Source of the DNA: Capsaspora owczarzaki ATCC 30864
Lineage: Eukaryota > Opisthokonta > Filasterea
Length of the DNA stretch: 64,000 bases
Reading direction: 5' to 3'
Assembly (NCBI RefSeq): GCF_000151315.2
Contig: NW_011887293.1
Span: 1,341,585 to 1,405,584 of the forward strand
The stretch's first letter is position 1, and each line of letters starts with the position of its first letter. Below, one piece after another: positions 51,517-63,865 of this stretch. The notes under the pieces were generated by a model that had not been told where the DNA came from, did no database searches, and saw only the letters and a program-made list of their open reading frames with translations. The translations under genes and the position numbers were made by a program.

Positions 51517-52048
51517 GGCTGGTGCTTTGCTTGAGTCTCTACTTTGGTTTGATCCCCCGTTGTACTGTATTAATATTCATCCAACTTGAATTTTTGCTCG
51601 GTCGATTTCCACTGATTTTCCATTGATTTTTGTTCCATTGATTTGCAGCATTCTCTGAAACCCCCTTTGATTATTGATTCTTGATTTTATTATTTTAGGA
51701 GTTTGGAGGCTCACTCGTCAAATTCATTGTTTGATGGGTCGCGAGTTTTGGGCTGCAGCACAGAGCTGCTTATATCAAAGCGACACACTTCAGCTTCGGT
51801 GCATTTTTTGCAGCCGTTGACATTGGAAAAAAAGGGTTTTGTTTGATTTTTTTTTTTTAATGCTTTGGGGAAAGTCTCCGGGACTGAACGAATCTGCCCT
51901 CGACGCCACTCTTCACGGGTGACCAGAGCTAGCAACACGTCGGGAGCCACTTTACAACGACGAATTGCAGGGAGGAAGAGCGATCGGAGAGAAATGGAGA
52001 AGGAGCACAAAAAAAAACGACGCAAAAACGAAAAAGCTTGAGACAGAG

Positions 52049-52083
<35 letters not shown>

Positions 52084-55000
52084 TGGCCAGTCTGCTGTGG
52101 GTTTTGTGGAGTGGTGGCTGCTTTGCTGAGAGGCAGCATTCAAAACAAGAGAGATCACTCACCGTTGCGCTTGAGGGCGGCGGACCGCTAAAGTGCAGCA
52201 CGACGGACGATGACGACGGACGACGCGACCATGTGGTCCAGCATTTGTTTGCCCAGTCTTTGGCTCGAGCCTGACCACCATCCGTTGGATGTCAGTGCAC
52301 AAATGCCATTTGCTGGCTGACTTGCTCTGTGTCTCTTGCGAGCGCAGACTTGTCCGATCGCAAACAAAAACTGTCATTCGAAATGCGAGATCGCGCCATT
52401 TTTTTTTTTTTTTTTTTTTGGCGTTTCTTCTTTGGAAGCGTTCTGGTGAGCTGAGCTGGCCTTTGTTCGTTGCAACACGACCCACCATGATATCGAATCA
52501 GTGGACCTCGAACACGCCACAAGGAACGCGCAACTTCATCAAAACGACGCAACAAAGCACACTTCAAAAATCCATGAAAGGAAACTTACGAGCAGCACGA
52601 GACTTTTTAGCTGTGTTTCTTAGCATCCCAGCAACACATTCTGAGCAATCTGGACAATCAAACAAAAACGATAAAAAAGAAAAACAATGCGATTCAACAA
52701 CACCCCCCCCCTTGTACCACCCCCGTGTTTCATGCACACCTTCACAAAGTAACAACAGTGTTACTCGAGACGTCTCGCGCAAAAACAAAAGAAAACAACT
52801 CAGAACAACCACTGATCGTTTTTCATCGTGTTTGGTGTTGAACCGAGCGTCTCGTTACCTTCGAGGGGCGACGATGGTCTCTGCAACAATCAACAACCAG
52901 AGTTTTGGTCTCGTGCCAGAGCTTTTGGGGGATTTTTGCAGTCGCTGTGTCTCTCAGCGTCGGGGTAGCTGTTCAGTTACCAGAAATGTTGACAGTGTCG
53001 AGTTATTCTGCTTTGGATTTTCCACAACCGCTGGCGAGAGAGCACCCTCCTTACCAACTTACCATTTCAAAAAGCAAACACAAAAACTTCAATCGCAAAC
53101 CAATGATACAACTGACAAAAAGCCTCGTTTGTTGCAGAGCTCTTGCTGTAAAACAATCCATTCTGAGCGGCGATTTGGCTTCCAATGTTATTCTCCAGCG
53201 GTGCGATGGGGTTTGATCGCTTGCACAGCGCCGCACGAGCTGTTGGTCAGTCGTGTGAGTTTTTGACTGTTTCTGCCCGTTCGTTTTGTGCCCTCGCACA
53301 AGGACGCGCACTGAGCAAGCGCATGAAATGCTTCTTGGAAGCATTGGGATTGGGAAACTTTCTTTTGAGTCGTGACATTTATTTCGTTTCGCCCACGTCT
53401 TCATCATTCGTGCAATTGAAGTGCTTGAATGAGTTGACGAGTTTCTATACGTGGCAGGTCGGTGCAACAACACTCTTTTTGATTTTTCAAGTGTGTACAA
53501 CGTTGTTCACCTTTTGCTATGAAGCAGTCTGGGTTTTAGTTCCATCTGGCAATGTGTCTTTTGGTTTCCAAAGCCAGTACCTCTACCCGTTCCTTGTTTT
53601 TTCAAAAACAAGTGCACACATCAGTGTCAATCTTCCCGCGCTTTGGGGTCGTCAAACGCCCAACCGAATGACCACAAAAAGTCGACTTTGCAGTTGCTGG
53701 TCGGAAAACGCATCCCCATTTCTTTCTTCCTTGGACTGACGTTTCACACTGACAAAACTTTACTCGTCAACACCAGCTCTTATCGTTTGCGCTGATTTCA
53801 CCCTTTGAAGCCAATTCAAACACCCTTTTTGCGCCGACACGCGAATCTTCCTCTCACGCTTTTGACTCGGTTTCGCTCCCTTTGAAGACATGTTCATCTT
53901 GCTTGCCTTGCGCTGTTTGAGCTACCGTGCAGTTTTGCTCACATGTTGCCACTGACGCGCCTGTACACACGATCGCCAAACGGATGCCATTTTTTTGGCT
54001 GTCCAAGACGCATGCCGGCCACATTTTTTTTGTTGGTTGCTTTGAGGAAGTGACCCGCGACACCAGGAGGCGGCTTATTTGTAGTCGGCGCTGGCAACAG
54101 TGCCGATTTGCATCCCCTCTCTGCCATTTTGCGTCGTAGTCTTGAAAAACAAGTCTTTGAGACTCGAGTTCGTTCGCCATCCCAAACGCTTTATGAGACA
54201 CGGATCTGGTGCTTTTCGAGAGTTGTCGGAGGACGCTTTGCAACACCTTCTCCCTCCATGTTTGGATTCCTTTTCGTTCCGTCACATCTCGCGTGAGAAT
54301 TGACTCTGGGATGTGAGATTTTCGCTATGCAGCTTGACATTCCGAAGCTTTTTTTTGGCACAGGCCAACAACACGACATGCTCCTATCATTTCACCTTGC
54401 CGTTCGAGTGGTCTGGGATTGAACCGGTCTCGTTTTCCGGAGGGGTTTCATTACTTTTTGTTGATCAGTCAGAGTTCAGTTCCAATCACATTCACTCAAG
54501 CGTCGCGTCTCGTTTGTTTGGCAACTCGATATTTGTTCTCTCTCGGCCAGCTGGTCTGCCAACACTTTCTCTTTGTGTTTGCAATTTCTTTTTGTTTCTC
54601 TCCCGCCTTCCTTGTTTTGAGGACGGAGCGTTTGTGGCTTCGGTGTCGGGGCAGCTTCGGCGCCCGAGTTTGCTTCGTGTTGCTCTGTCGAAAGACCGGG
54701 AAGTCACTCTCGAGTGATGTGCGTAATGTCACGCCCCCGTTTGAGCCAAAACTCGTGGTGCCGCGCCCTTTACGAACGTCTCCACCTTCCTCTTCACTTG
54801 GTTCCTGGGATGAGGCTAGAGGCTAAAGCAAATACGAGAAAGTTGGGGTGATTGGCTGCCGGAAGCGAATGGATGAGAGAGAGTTGCAACGCAAATAGCG
54901 GTTTGCATGCTTGAGCTGGATGGGAGCTGATGCTGTGGCTGGCGATGAAAGTGCAGGCCTCTTTTGCCGAGTCTGGTCCCAGCTCTTGCTCGGGTGGGGA

Positions 55001-57080
55001 TGTGGTTTGGGAGTTTACGTTTTGTGTCGCTGGTGCATTGCTTTTTCGTCTTGCTGTTGAACTTCTTGCGCCTGGTTTCGGTTTCGCGCGTGGGGCTGTG
55101 TGATGAATCGGACGCCTTGCTTGCTGTTTGGGTGAACGTGTTGTGTCCTAGAAGGCCCGACCCTCTTTGAAACTAGCCGTGGTGACTCGTAAAGCGGGCG
55201 AGCTGTGACTTTTTTGGGTCGACTGTTTGAGACGAAGGGTTACGCCGGCATGCGTTGATGTTTGCGATCGGCGCGGTTTCATGCAACGAGGTCACTGCCT
55301 TGCCAAATGGATCTAATGCAGCTTGAAATGGATGTTTGTCCTTTGTTGTCGACCAGAGTTTGTGAGAGGGTCTAGTTTGGTTTGGACCTTTAGGTGGCGC
55401 ACCCCAAAACAGCACTTTTGTGGTTTTGGGCGATATTTTCTGGATTATGAAGTTGGTGACTGGTACTCGTTTCTTTTCCTCGCTCTTTCGGGGCGGGGGA
55501 AAGATGCAACCAGGTAGTCGGTCTGGTCGGAGGACAAAAGATGGCGTTGCGTTTCCCGGCCCTTGGACGCGTGCTGCAGGTCCTACAACAAAGTTCGGAT
55601 TTTGGGAAGTGGGGATTGACGGTGTGTATTCTGGACGCTGGTTGCGACGTACGATCTGGAACACTTTTCGCTTTCCCTCTTCTTTCCTCTTCGGGGGCAA
55701 GTTGGGGAAAAAGTGGTTTGAAGATTCTTGCACCCTACTGTGGCCTGAAAGAAGGAGTACCTTCTTGCGATTCGATTTTCATTGACAAAGACAGCACCCC
55801 CAATTCTTTTCCCTCGACCCACTGATGCTCCTGCATCGGTGCGACTGGATGGCCATTTTCTGTCCGTGCGGGAGGCTCCTGTTTTTTTGAATGTCTCAGT
55901 GGTTGTTGGTCAAGCCTATGGTCCGCTTCTATCAGAAGCAGCAAGGCGACGACGCAACAACGGGCTGTTGTATTTGGTTTGCTGTGTGTTTGTGGCTGTT
56001 GGACAGGGGTGCTTTCAAAGACTCCAAACGGTGTGTTTGACATCCTTTGCAGTGACGCTTTTCAACCATTTCGGAACTGGTCAGTTTGCCTTCCGCCCCA
56101 TTTTTTTTCTTATTGGAAGAAAAAAAGCAATTCATGAAGGTTGTTGTGAATGGTGCAGTTGTCGGCGCCGTGGCGTCTTGCATCCGCGAGGGTGAGGACG
56201 ACACGTCAAAAGCATGCACGCGGCTCTGGTACTCTAGCTTCCTCAAAGCTCGAACGGTTTTTGTATTTTTGATTGTCTTTCAGATGTTTTACTGGCGACT
56301 CGAAACGAGCAGTCTTTGATCGCGGAACGAGACCTCAACACGCGATCTGCCTCCTTTGTTTTCTTTTTTGTGTTTGGTGTTTTGTGGTCGGTTGCGGCTC
56401 GCTCGATTCTTCCAGCTGCTCTGCAGCGTGACTTGCGTCACAATGCAGGGTTTGCCTGGCGGACTGACGCTTCCTCTTCTTTGACAGAGCCATTTAGTTG
56501 CATGTCGTCTCTCCGTTGCGCTTTATTGTCTGTCGTCTGAGCAATGGTGGATGGTTTTTCTTGGCCTTGCTGTTTTTCGCTGGCAGCCATTTTCTTCATG
56601 TGTTTGTCCACTTTGGCCGTTGTTCTCTTTTTTTCTTTTCTTTCTCTTGCTTTTTTGGCTTTTTGTTTTCGTCAATTGTTTTCCTTCTTTGTGAACTCTG
56701 ATTCTTGCTCGTTCTTTCGTTTTTTTTTCGTCTTGTTTGGTTCTCGCGGCTATCTTTGGATCACCTGCGATTGGACATTGTTCAATCGCTGCGTCGATTT
56801 CATCAGTATTTTGTTCGCCATAGCCACAGTTATGCAGCTGGCTGTTAAGATTTTGCATCTTGACGGTTCAACTCAACGGAGCTTACTCGTGATGCAGCCC
56901 ATCTCGACTTTTTTCTTCTTCTTTCGCGTTTTCTATTCTACTCTTTCGGTGTGCCTTTTCGCCACCCGAGAGTTTTCTTCAATTTTTTTTCTTTCCTTTT
57001 ATTGTTACAATTACCCTTATCCTCGCGTCATTGCTACGCGTCCTGTTTTTCTACAAATCGAAAGAAATTACTTTGCAATA
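51517..57080. other. 5.5-kb stretch without a supported gene; plus strand poor in A
   Basis: The interval separates convergent DHX33 (+) and MCM10 (-). From about 53.2 to 57.0 kb the plus strand is rich in T and G and poor in A, which lowers the frequency of stop codons and gives long open frames (for example 53185-53739, 55420-55785, 56544-57290) made of Phe, Leu, Ser and Cys. None shows a protein family, and they have no matching spl­ice model. The part at 51.6-52.8 kb has a T run (52399-52419), an (AG)n run (52051-52080) and exon-like pieces on the minus strand (e.g. VAPDVLLALVTREEWRRGQI at about 51850-51945) that I could not join into a gene. Nothing resembling a transposase, integrase or reverse transcriptase was found. 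Confidence 0.5.
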
Positions 57081-60000
57081 TTATTTAATAAACCGCTCGC
57101 CGTACTTGGCGACCTCGAGCCCTCGAGGCTGCAATCCCTCCTCGTCCGGGCGCCGCGCTGGCTTGAACTTGTTCACCTGGAACACGAACGAATGAACAGC
57201 ACCGATGTGGTGAGATTGCAGTGTGCCAAGCAAGAGTTCATGCAGGGAAACAATCTACTCACATTGGTCGAGGGCGCGGGCACGAATTGATTGCTATCGC
57301 AGTGCGAACACGATTGCATGGGAATCCGTTGGTTGATGGTGGTGGTACGGAACTTGCACTTTACGCAGCTAAACCACCGCTTGACAACTTTGACACGCTC
57401 CAGAAAGTGCTGTTGTTTGCGACAGTCGCCGTGCGGAGTGTCATCCGTGTAGTTGCACTGCAGGAAAGGGCGACGATCCAATGCACAAAGTCAGCGTGAA
57501 AATGCAAAACAACAAGAGAGCAAAGTCGACAGCCTGCTTACCTCACGACACCGAAAGCCATCAATCTTGGCTTCGGTCTGCTCCTCCATCTTGGCCACCA
57601 TCTTGTCCATCTCTTCCAGGTGACTGACTTGGTCGCGGAAGCGGCGCATTTGCTCCGTGTTGGCGGCATCGACGTGGGTCGATTTCGCCGCCGTTAGTTC
57701 TTGCTTGCTCGATTCGTCCAGTTCGCCAAGCACCCCTGACAGGCGCGATCGTTTCACGGCATGGGCATCAAAGTTTCTCTGCGAGTCTGGATCAGCCTCG
57801 GCTGCTGTGTAGACGCAAATCCACCACCAACAACATTGCAAACAACATTGCAAAAAACAATCATGAGTTTCAGTGGAGCTGTGCAACATCACGCCGGCCA
57901 ACACGACTTACACGACCGCGACATGTTTTCAGCACCGTGTTCTTGCGCTGCGGGATCAACGGCAGAGCGCTTGGCTCGTGGAATGGCGTTCGGATCTTGC
58001 CGCTGGATTGGACCGTTCATGCGGACTCGCGCAACGGCCAGTGCCAGGTTGCGATCGTACTCGTCGCCAGCTTTGGCAGCAGGCCTGGCAGTCGTCGACA
58101 GTTGCACAGTGCGCTGAGCAGGCTGTAGTCCCATGCCAAACGCAGAAAGCTGAGGCAGACCGGACGCGTCGCTTTGGGTGCCGGGCAGCGTCTGAAAGAT
58201 TTTTTGGGCTTTTTTGACAAGCTCATACGTGCTGCCAGTCTCGTTATTGTCTTTGGCGAGCCCGTTCCGGTGATACGGGTCAAATCCCAGCTGCCTGACG
58301 ATGGCTGGATCAGTGCGCCCCGTCTGCCTGTCAGCGCGATCCACGCCGTTGAAGCTGCCGCCGCGCTCCAACGACCTGGGCTCGGATTGTGAATCCCTCA
58401 AGTCGCTCTCGCGTTCGGCAGCTGCTTCGCTGGCAAGGTGGCGTGCGCTTGGTGAGCAAAACTTTACAACCTGCGCCAGCGGGTCGGCTGCGGCTTGTTG
58501 CGCCGAGGGGTTTTGCGCTGTTTGTTTCGCGGCGTCGCTCGATTTGCGTTGCATATCCTGCAGCATGACCGTCATACCGTCTTGGGAATCCATGATGGCA
58601 GCGGCAGCACGGTGGGATAATGGTGAGCCGTCAGCCGCGAATCGAAAGGACGCTGCAGCCTGAGCAGTTCGATTGATCAACACTCCCACCGGAGGCGGGG
58701 CTTTGCCTGCAGCAGTCTGTGCAGGCTGCTTCCAGCCATTATCAAACACCTTGGGGGCAAAGTTTGAATTGAGCTCCATGCGTGCAGACCGCTTTTCCTT
58801 GTACGCCTTGGCAACATGGAACTTGCAGTAGTCTCCGCCAGTCACGTCGAGCGCCATGGTGCAATTGGCCCCGTCCTTTCGCTTGCCCTTGCAAAAGCCC
58901 AAATCCGCCGACGAGCCCAGCTTGAGAAGCTTTCCAGCTTCCTCGATCTTGACGCTTGGACGACTTTCAATGGCGGGCTGGGCGCCAGTCCCGCCCTTGG
59001 CTGGCATCGGCTGTGGATTGAGCAGAGCAAACACGGCGCCAATGGTCTCCTTGTTGTGCACACTGGCAACCTTTTGGAACATGAACAAGCTCAGCTCGTT
59101 GCCCTTGAGATCGACCAGCGTCCAGAACACGAATGGCTGGCCATTCTTGGTCGTGCGCACTGGCCCTTTGTCGCAGAGGACGCCGATAGTAAACCAATCA
59201 TACACGACAGGTGGGTTTGATGCTAGACCGCGTATCACGAGGGGAACGTGCGACTGCAGCTGCACGAGTGGGATGTTGCGGCGACCGCCAACCATTTCGG
59301 CGAACGATGCTTCGGGGACGACACGATTGACAAGCCGCAGGCCAGAGAACGGCTCGACACACAGGGACACGTTGTCGTGGCGCTTTTGGCCAATCATGCT
59401 GGTCGTTGCGCGTGGCGGAGCAAGATCCGCGTTGCTGAGCACATCCGCAGGCGAGAGAAAGGCCGGTTTGGCGGCCTGAGGGGGATCTGACACGGCCAGC
59501 ACATGGCGCGTCGCTATAGGAGTACTGGCAGCGTGTGCAGGGCTGGAGGATGTTGTTGGCGGTGTGTTTTGCGCTGGGGAGGATTGCGTAGTGAAGGCGG
59601 GTTTGAAAAAGTCGCTCCTGGGCTTGAGGGCTGGGGAATTCTGACTGGCGGCTGAAGTATCGCTACGAGAGGACGCGTTTCCTAGACTGAGATCTTTGGC
59701 ATCATCACCGAGACCGGAGCGAAGCTGATTCAATCCGGCGCGGTGCGCGGCGCGTTGCTCGGGTGTCTGTGTCGACCGCGCGGGGGTATCTTCCTCCATG
59801 CGAATTTTTTCGAGCTCTGTCAAGCCTTCTTGCAGCGGTGCCGTGGATTGTCTGGCAGGTGCAGCAGCAGCAGAAGCAGTTGGCGGACTCTGGTCCGTGG
59901 AGCGATGATGCCCAGAAATGGCTAGATTTCGCTGCTCTACTCGATTGATCCGCGTGCCAAGTGGAGTGCTTTGTGTGGCAGATGACTCGGAGCCTGGTGG

Positions 60001-60621
60001 TCGGGCGGTCGGGGCTCGCGGGGCTTGAGGGTCGAGCGTGGCTGGTTTTGGCGGGAAACTGGCGGTCTTGCGCTCGCTGGTCTGCGCTGTGAATGCCAAC
60101 GCGTTGCGTGGGCCGTCAGAGGCGTCTGTAACTCGGTCGTGGTTGGTGTCTCGTAGTGCTGGCTGAGCTGCGCTGCCGGTGGGAGTGGTGGCAGTGGTGT
60201 TCGTGGAGCTCGCTTCCAGTCTTCCCGCCAATTTCGCCGCCTTGCGCGCCTTCGCTTCGTTCAGCTGCGCCTGCAGTCGCGCAACTTCGTCGTCCTCGTC
60301 ATCCTCCTCGTCATTGTCATAGCTGTTGCCGTTGGTCACATTGGTGCTGTTGTCGCGGTCGTTGTCGTGCTGGTGATCCGTCTCCGCATGGCGGTCATCA
60401 GAAACGCTGTTGCTGTCGTGTTGGTTGCACTCATGCTCGGCTGCCTCTGCCATGCCCGCAAGGAGGTCACCCAGATCGTCATCGTGGTTGAGGCCATGGT
60501 CGTTATGATGATGATTATCATCATGATCATGATCATCATAATCATCATGGTCATTCGCAGCAGCGGCATCATGGTCGAGCCAGCTTTCGTCGCCTCGGTC
60601 GTCGTCGTTGTCGGATGCCAT
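57081..60621 (-). CDS. MCM10: DNA replication factor MCM10
   Basis: Four exons: 60621-57912, 57804-57542, 57457-57263 and 57176-57081 (1087 aa; human 875). MCM10 binds DNA, MCM2-7 and polymerase alpha and helps activate the CMG helicase. The OB-fold and adjacent zinc finger form the conserved core at residues about 400-610: FTIGVLCDKGPVRTTKNGQP, FVFWTLVDLKGNELSLFMF and CKGKRKDGANC...GGDYCKFHV (about 577-605). The metazoan-type C-terminal zinc motif is present in exon 3 (WFSCVKCKFR, CSHCDSN; about 1025-1050), followed by GLEVAKYGERFIK. The N-terminal 150 residues are a D/H/N-rich low-complexity region. An in-frame ATG at 60741 would add 40 residues with an Ile run; 60621 (MASDNDDDRGDESW) is preferred. 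The gene is head-to-head with the LRR gene. Confidence 0.93.
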
Positions 60622-60967
60622 GTGCTGTCCAAAAGAGCGAGAATGACTGACAACATCCATTCTCATTATGACTCTGATGATTATTATTATTTCTGATCCT
60701 TGTGCTTGTCCATAGTCACCGACCAGCATTGTGCTGCTCATGCTCAGCTCCCCTCCTCGCCCTTTGAATTTTGCACCCCCTTTTTTTTTTACCACTTCGC
60801 AACATCCCCTCGTTCATCAGCACGTTGTCGTTCTCAACACTTGAGCATCTCAACATCAACATCACCTTTATTGGCGAGTTGCTTCAATTGGCAACCGCAA
60901 TGCAAGTCCCAGTCATTTTTTTTTTTTTTTTTTTTTTTTTTGCATTGTATTGTCTTTGAACAGCGAG
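60622..60967. promoter_or_regulatory. Divergent promoter region, MCM10 / LRR protein
   Basis: 346 bp lie between the two start codons. It contains ATT/ATA triplets (60683-60700) and a T run at about 60918-60940 just upstream of the LRR start, which is probably the end of a leader intron (TTTGAACAG acceptor-like at 60962). No E2F-like motif was seen here. Confidence 0.45.
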
Positions 60968-63865
60968 ATGGGCAACACGGCCGACAAGCAGTTCAGCAAG
61001 CTCAAGTCGCAGCAGGCAGTCGACCTGTCCAAGCAGCAGCTGAAGGAGCTCAACCCAGCCATCGAGCGCCTCGAGCGTGTCGAAAAGCTCGATGTCAGCA
61101 ACAACGAGCTCAGTTCGCTGCCGCTTGAGATTGGTGCGTTTTGTTTCATCGTGGTTGGTCGTTTGAGTTGGCTTCTGCGCCCAACAACCAGCACTGCTCG
61201 GCAACAAGCACTGCACGTATCAGATGCTTGAGTTCAAGTGTGGGTGTTGACTCGAGAAGGAGAGGAGGTTGAATGAGCGAGAATAGAAGGAATAAAGTGC
61301 GGCTCTGCTCTCCCTTTGCCCTTCACCACTGCGCGCCTTTACCTCTTGACCTCGGCGTGTGCGGTTGATGATGGACGAGAGTGAATGCTCTGGAGTGGAA
61401 TTGCGCCGCGTTTGGTGAGATGCAGCCACATAGATGAACATTTCACAAAAAAAAAAAAGAAAAAAAAAAAAAGGCCCACAACAGAATGTGTTGAATCTCA
61501 TTCAAATAGTAACACAAACCGTCATGCAATCATTCAAGCTCGACCATAAGAACAAATAGGGAACCAAAAGGGCGTGCAAGTTGTGTTTATTGCATTGTAT
61601 TGTTTTGGGATGGCGGCAGCAGAAGCACAGAAGCCTTTGAATGGCCGGTGCTTTTGTGCAATTTAAAATCGCCGACACACTCTCAGCGACTCAGATTTGC
61701 CCAACCGCTCAAGTCGTTCATAAATGCTGACTCTCACTTTGAAATAATGCATGTATGTGCATGTAATAATTTTTATTTTGACAGGCGTGCTCAGAACCCT
61801 CAAGGTGCTCGACATCTCCCACAACAACCTCAACGCGCTTCCGCAAGAGATTGGCAACCTGGTCGCTCTCACCCACCTCCATGCATGTAAGTAGGCCCCC
61901 CGCCCCCCCCCCTTTTTTTTTGCTACATCGATCCGAAGCAATTAACAACTGGGCTCACGATTGGATTGCTCCATTCGTTCAGCGCACAACCGCCTCTTCT
62001 ACTCGCCACTCACGAAAGCCATCGGACGGCTGGTCATGCTCACTCGCATTGATCTTGGCTTCAACCAACTCGAGTAAGGGAGGACTTTTTTTTTTCTTTT
62101 TTTCATTCGCTCTTTGCAGCAACTTGACTCATTCGCCTCGTTACTTTGCTCTTCTCCCTTGCAGGGACTTGCCTGACGAATTTGGTCATTTGCGCAACCT
62201 CAAGTACATCGATTTGAGCAACAACGACTTGAAGGTACATCCTCGAACGCCGCGCCTTGTGCCGTGCGCCGTTTACCAACCTGCTCTTTTTGTCTTTCTG
62301 TTTCTCCCCTCTTTGGCCGTCCGCAGATCATTCCGGTGTGCGTTTGCAAAATCGCCGGCCTCGAGTACCTGAACCTCGAGCAAAACAAGATCAAGCTCGT
62401 GCCCCCGGAAATTGGCCAACTGACTTCGCTCAAGGTTGGAAAAATGCGCACGATTTTTGTTGTTTTTCGTGCTTTGAAACACCAGTTTCGTCATCACTGA
62501 CCCTATCTTTGTTGTTCCACCGTCTGTACCTCACACACAGGAATGGCTGCTGAACAACAACAACATTAACAAGCTTCCGGCGGAGGTGGGCTCGCTCTCC
62601 AAGCTTGTGAAGGTGACGCTGGCATTCAACAACCTGCGCGAGCTGCCGAAGGCTGCCGGTGAATGGGTCGACATTGAAGAGCTCGATCTCCGCGAAAACA
62701 ACAACATGGTGGAGCTTCCCGCGACCAGCCAGCTGTGGAAGAAGCTGCGAAAGCTGCTCATGCGCAACACCAAGCTCGAGAAGCTTCCCGCCGGTTTTTC
62801 CGCGTGGACTCGTCTCAATGAGCTGGAACTCAAGGACAACCCTCAGCTCCAGGAAATCCCAGGTACGCGAGGCGTTGGGGCGGGGGGGGGGCGCAGAGAC
62901 TGATATTCTGCTTGGTTCATGGGTTGTGTTTTTTTTTTTTTGTTGTTGTTGTTGTTTGTTTGTTTTCTCTTTTTTTTTCTCATCTTTTGACTGTCGCTCA
63001 TGCTCGTCCAGAGGACATTGGTCAGCTCAACAGTCTGACCCGTCTGGATTTGTCGTCGTGCTGCCTGACCACCTTGCCCGACTCGGTCGCGCAGCTCACG
63101 CAGCTGCAGCTTTTGGATTTGAGGCAAAACCAGCTGACCACCTACTGCATCCCTCAAGGCATGCGCAACATGCAGTCCATGAAAAAGCTGTACTTGCAGT
63201 AAGTGAACTTTTTTTTGTTTGCGCCTTTTTTCTTTGTTGCAATGAGCATTTTTGGTTGCATTTGGCAAACCGCCCTTTGCTTCGCTCGCGTTCCAACCTC
63301 GGCTCACTTTGGCTTTGGACAGAGAAAACCGCATCGAAATTGTTCCTGACGATGTGCTCGAAATCAAGTCTCTTGTGGAGCTGGACATGAGCAGCAACAC
63401 AATGTACTCGCTCGCGGACGATATTCGCAAGCTCACGATGCTCACCAAGCTGTCGCTCAGCTTTAATGCGCTCGAGTCACTGCCGGCCTCGATCGGCATG
63501 CTCACCAACCTTCAGACTCTTGAGGTGCGCAACAACCAGCTGAGCGCCCTCCCCGACGAGATTGGCGACCTGCGCAGCCTCATCAAGCTTGACGTGAGCA
63601 ACAACAAGATCAGCAAGCTCCCCACGTCCATGTGCCAACTCAGCGCGCTCCAGACGCTGGATACCTCCCACAACCAGCTTGTTGAGCCTCCGGCCGACAT
63701 TATCAAGGACGGTCTCGCTGTGATTCTGCAGTATCTTCGCACCAAGCATGGTAGGTGCAAGTGATGGGCGAGAGGAGGATTTTTTTGTTTTTGGAGGAAA
63801 CGAAACAGATGACTCACAGTGTCGAGGTGTGCTTTGATGAATCCTATTACGCAGGTAAAAACTGA
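60968..63865 (+). CDS. SHOC2/LRRC40-like leucine-rich repeat protein with N-myristoylation motif
   Basis: Nine exons: 60968-61133, 61785-61886, 61983-62073, 62165-62234, 62327-62434, 62541-62862, 63012-63198, 63323-63750 and 63855-63865 (494 aa, ending YLRTKHGKN). If the last intron is kept, the stop is at 63762-63764 (495 aa, ending HGRCK). The protein is almost entirely 23-residue leucine-rich repeats of the plant/SHOC2 type, L..L.L..N.L..LP..I, about 18 in all, e.g. LKVLDISHNNLNALPQEIG and LQTLEVRNNQLSALPDEIG. The start MGNTADKQ fits an N-myristoylation signal (Gly2, small residue at 6). SHOC2 and related LRR proteins scaffold Ras-MAPK signalling; Dictyostelium LrrA is similar. Function here is inferred only from the repeats. 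Most exon joints fall inside repeats with variable phase. Confidence 0.88.

Noticed and set aside
52240-52290. B-box-like GGCTCGAGCCT suggesting a tRNA
   Set aside because: No cloverleaf, A-box or acceptor stem could be paired around it.
56544-57290. 248-codon open frame on the plus strand resembling a hydrophobic multipass protein
   Set aside because: It is rich in Phe, Leu and Ser because the DNA is T-rich and A-poor, it overlaps the MCM10 3' exon antisense, and it has no domain or conserved motif.
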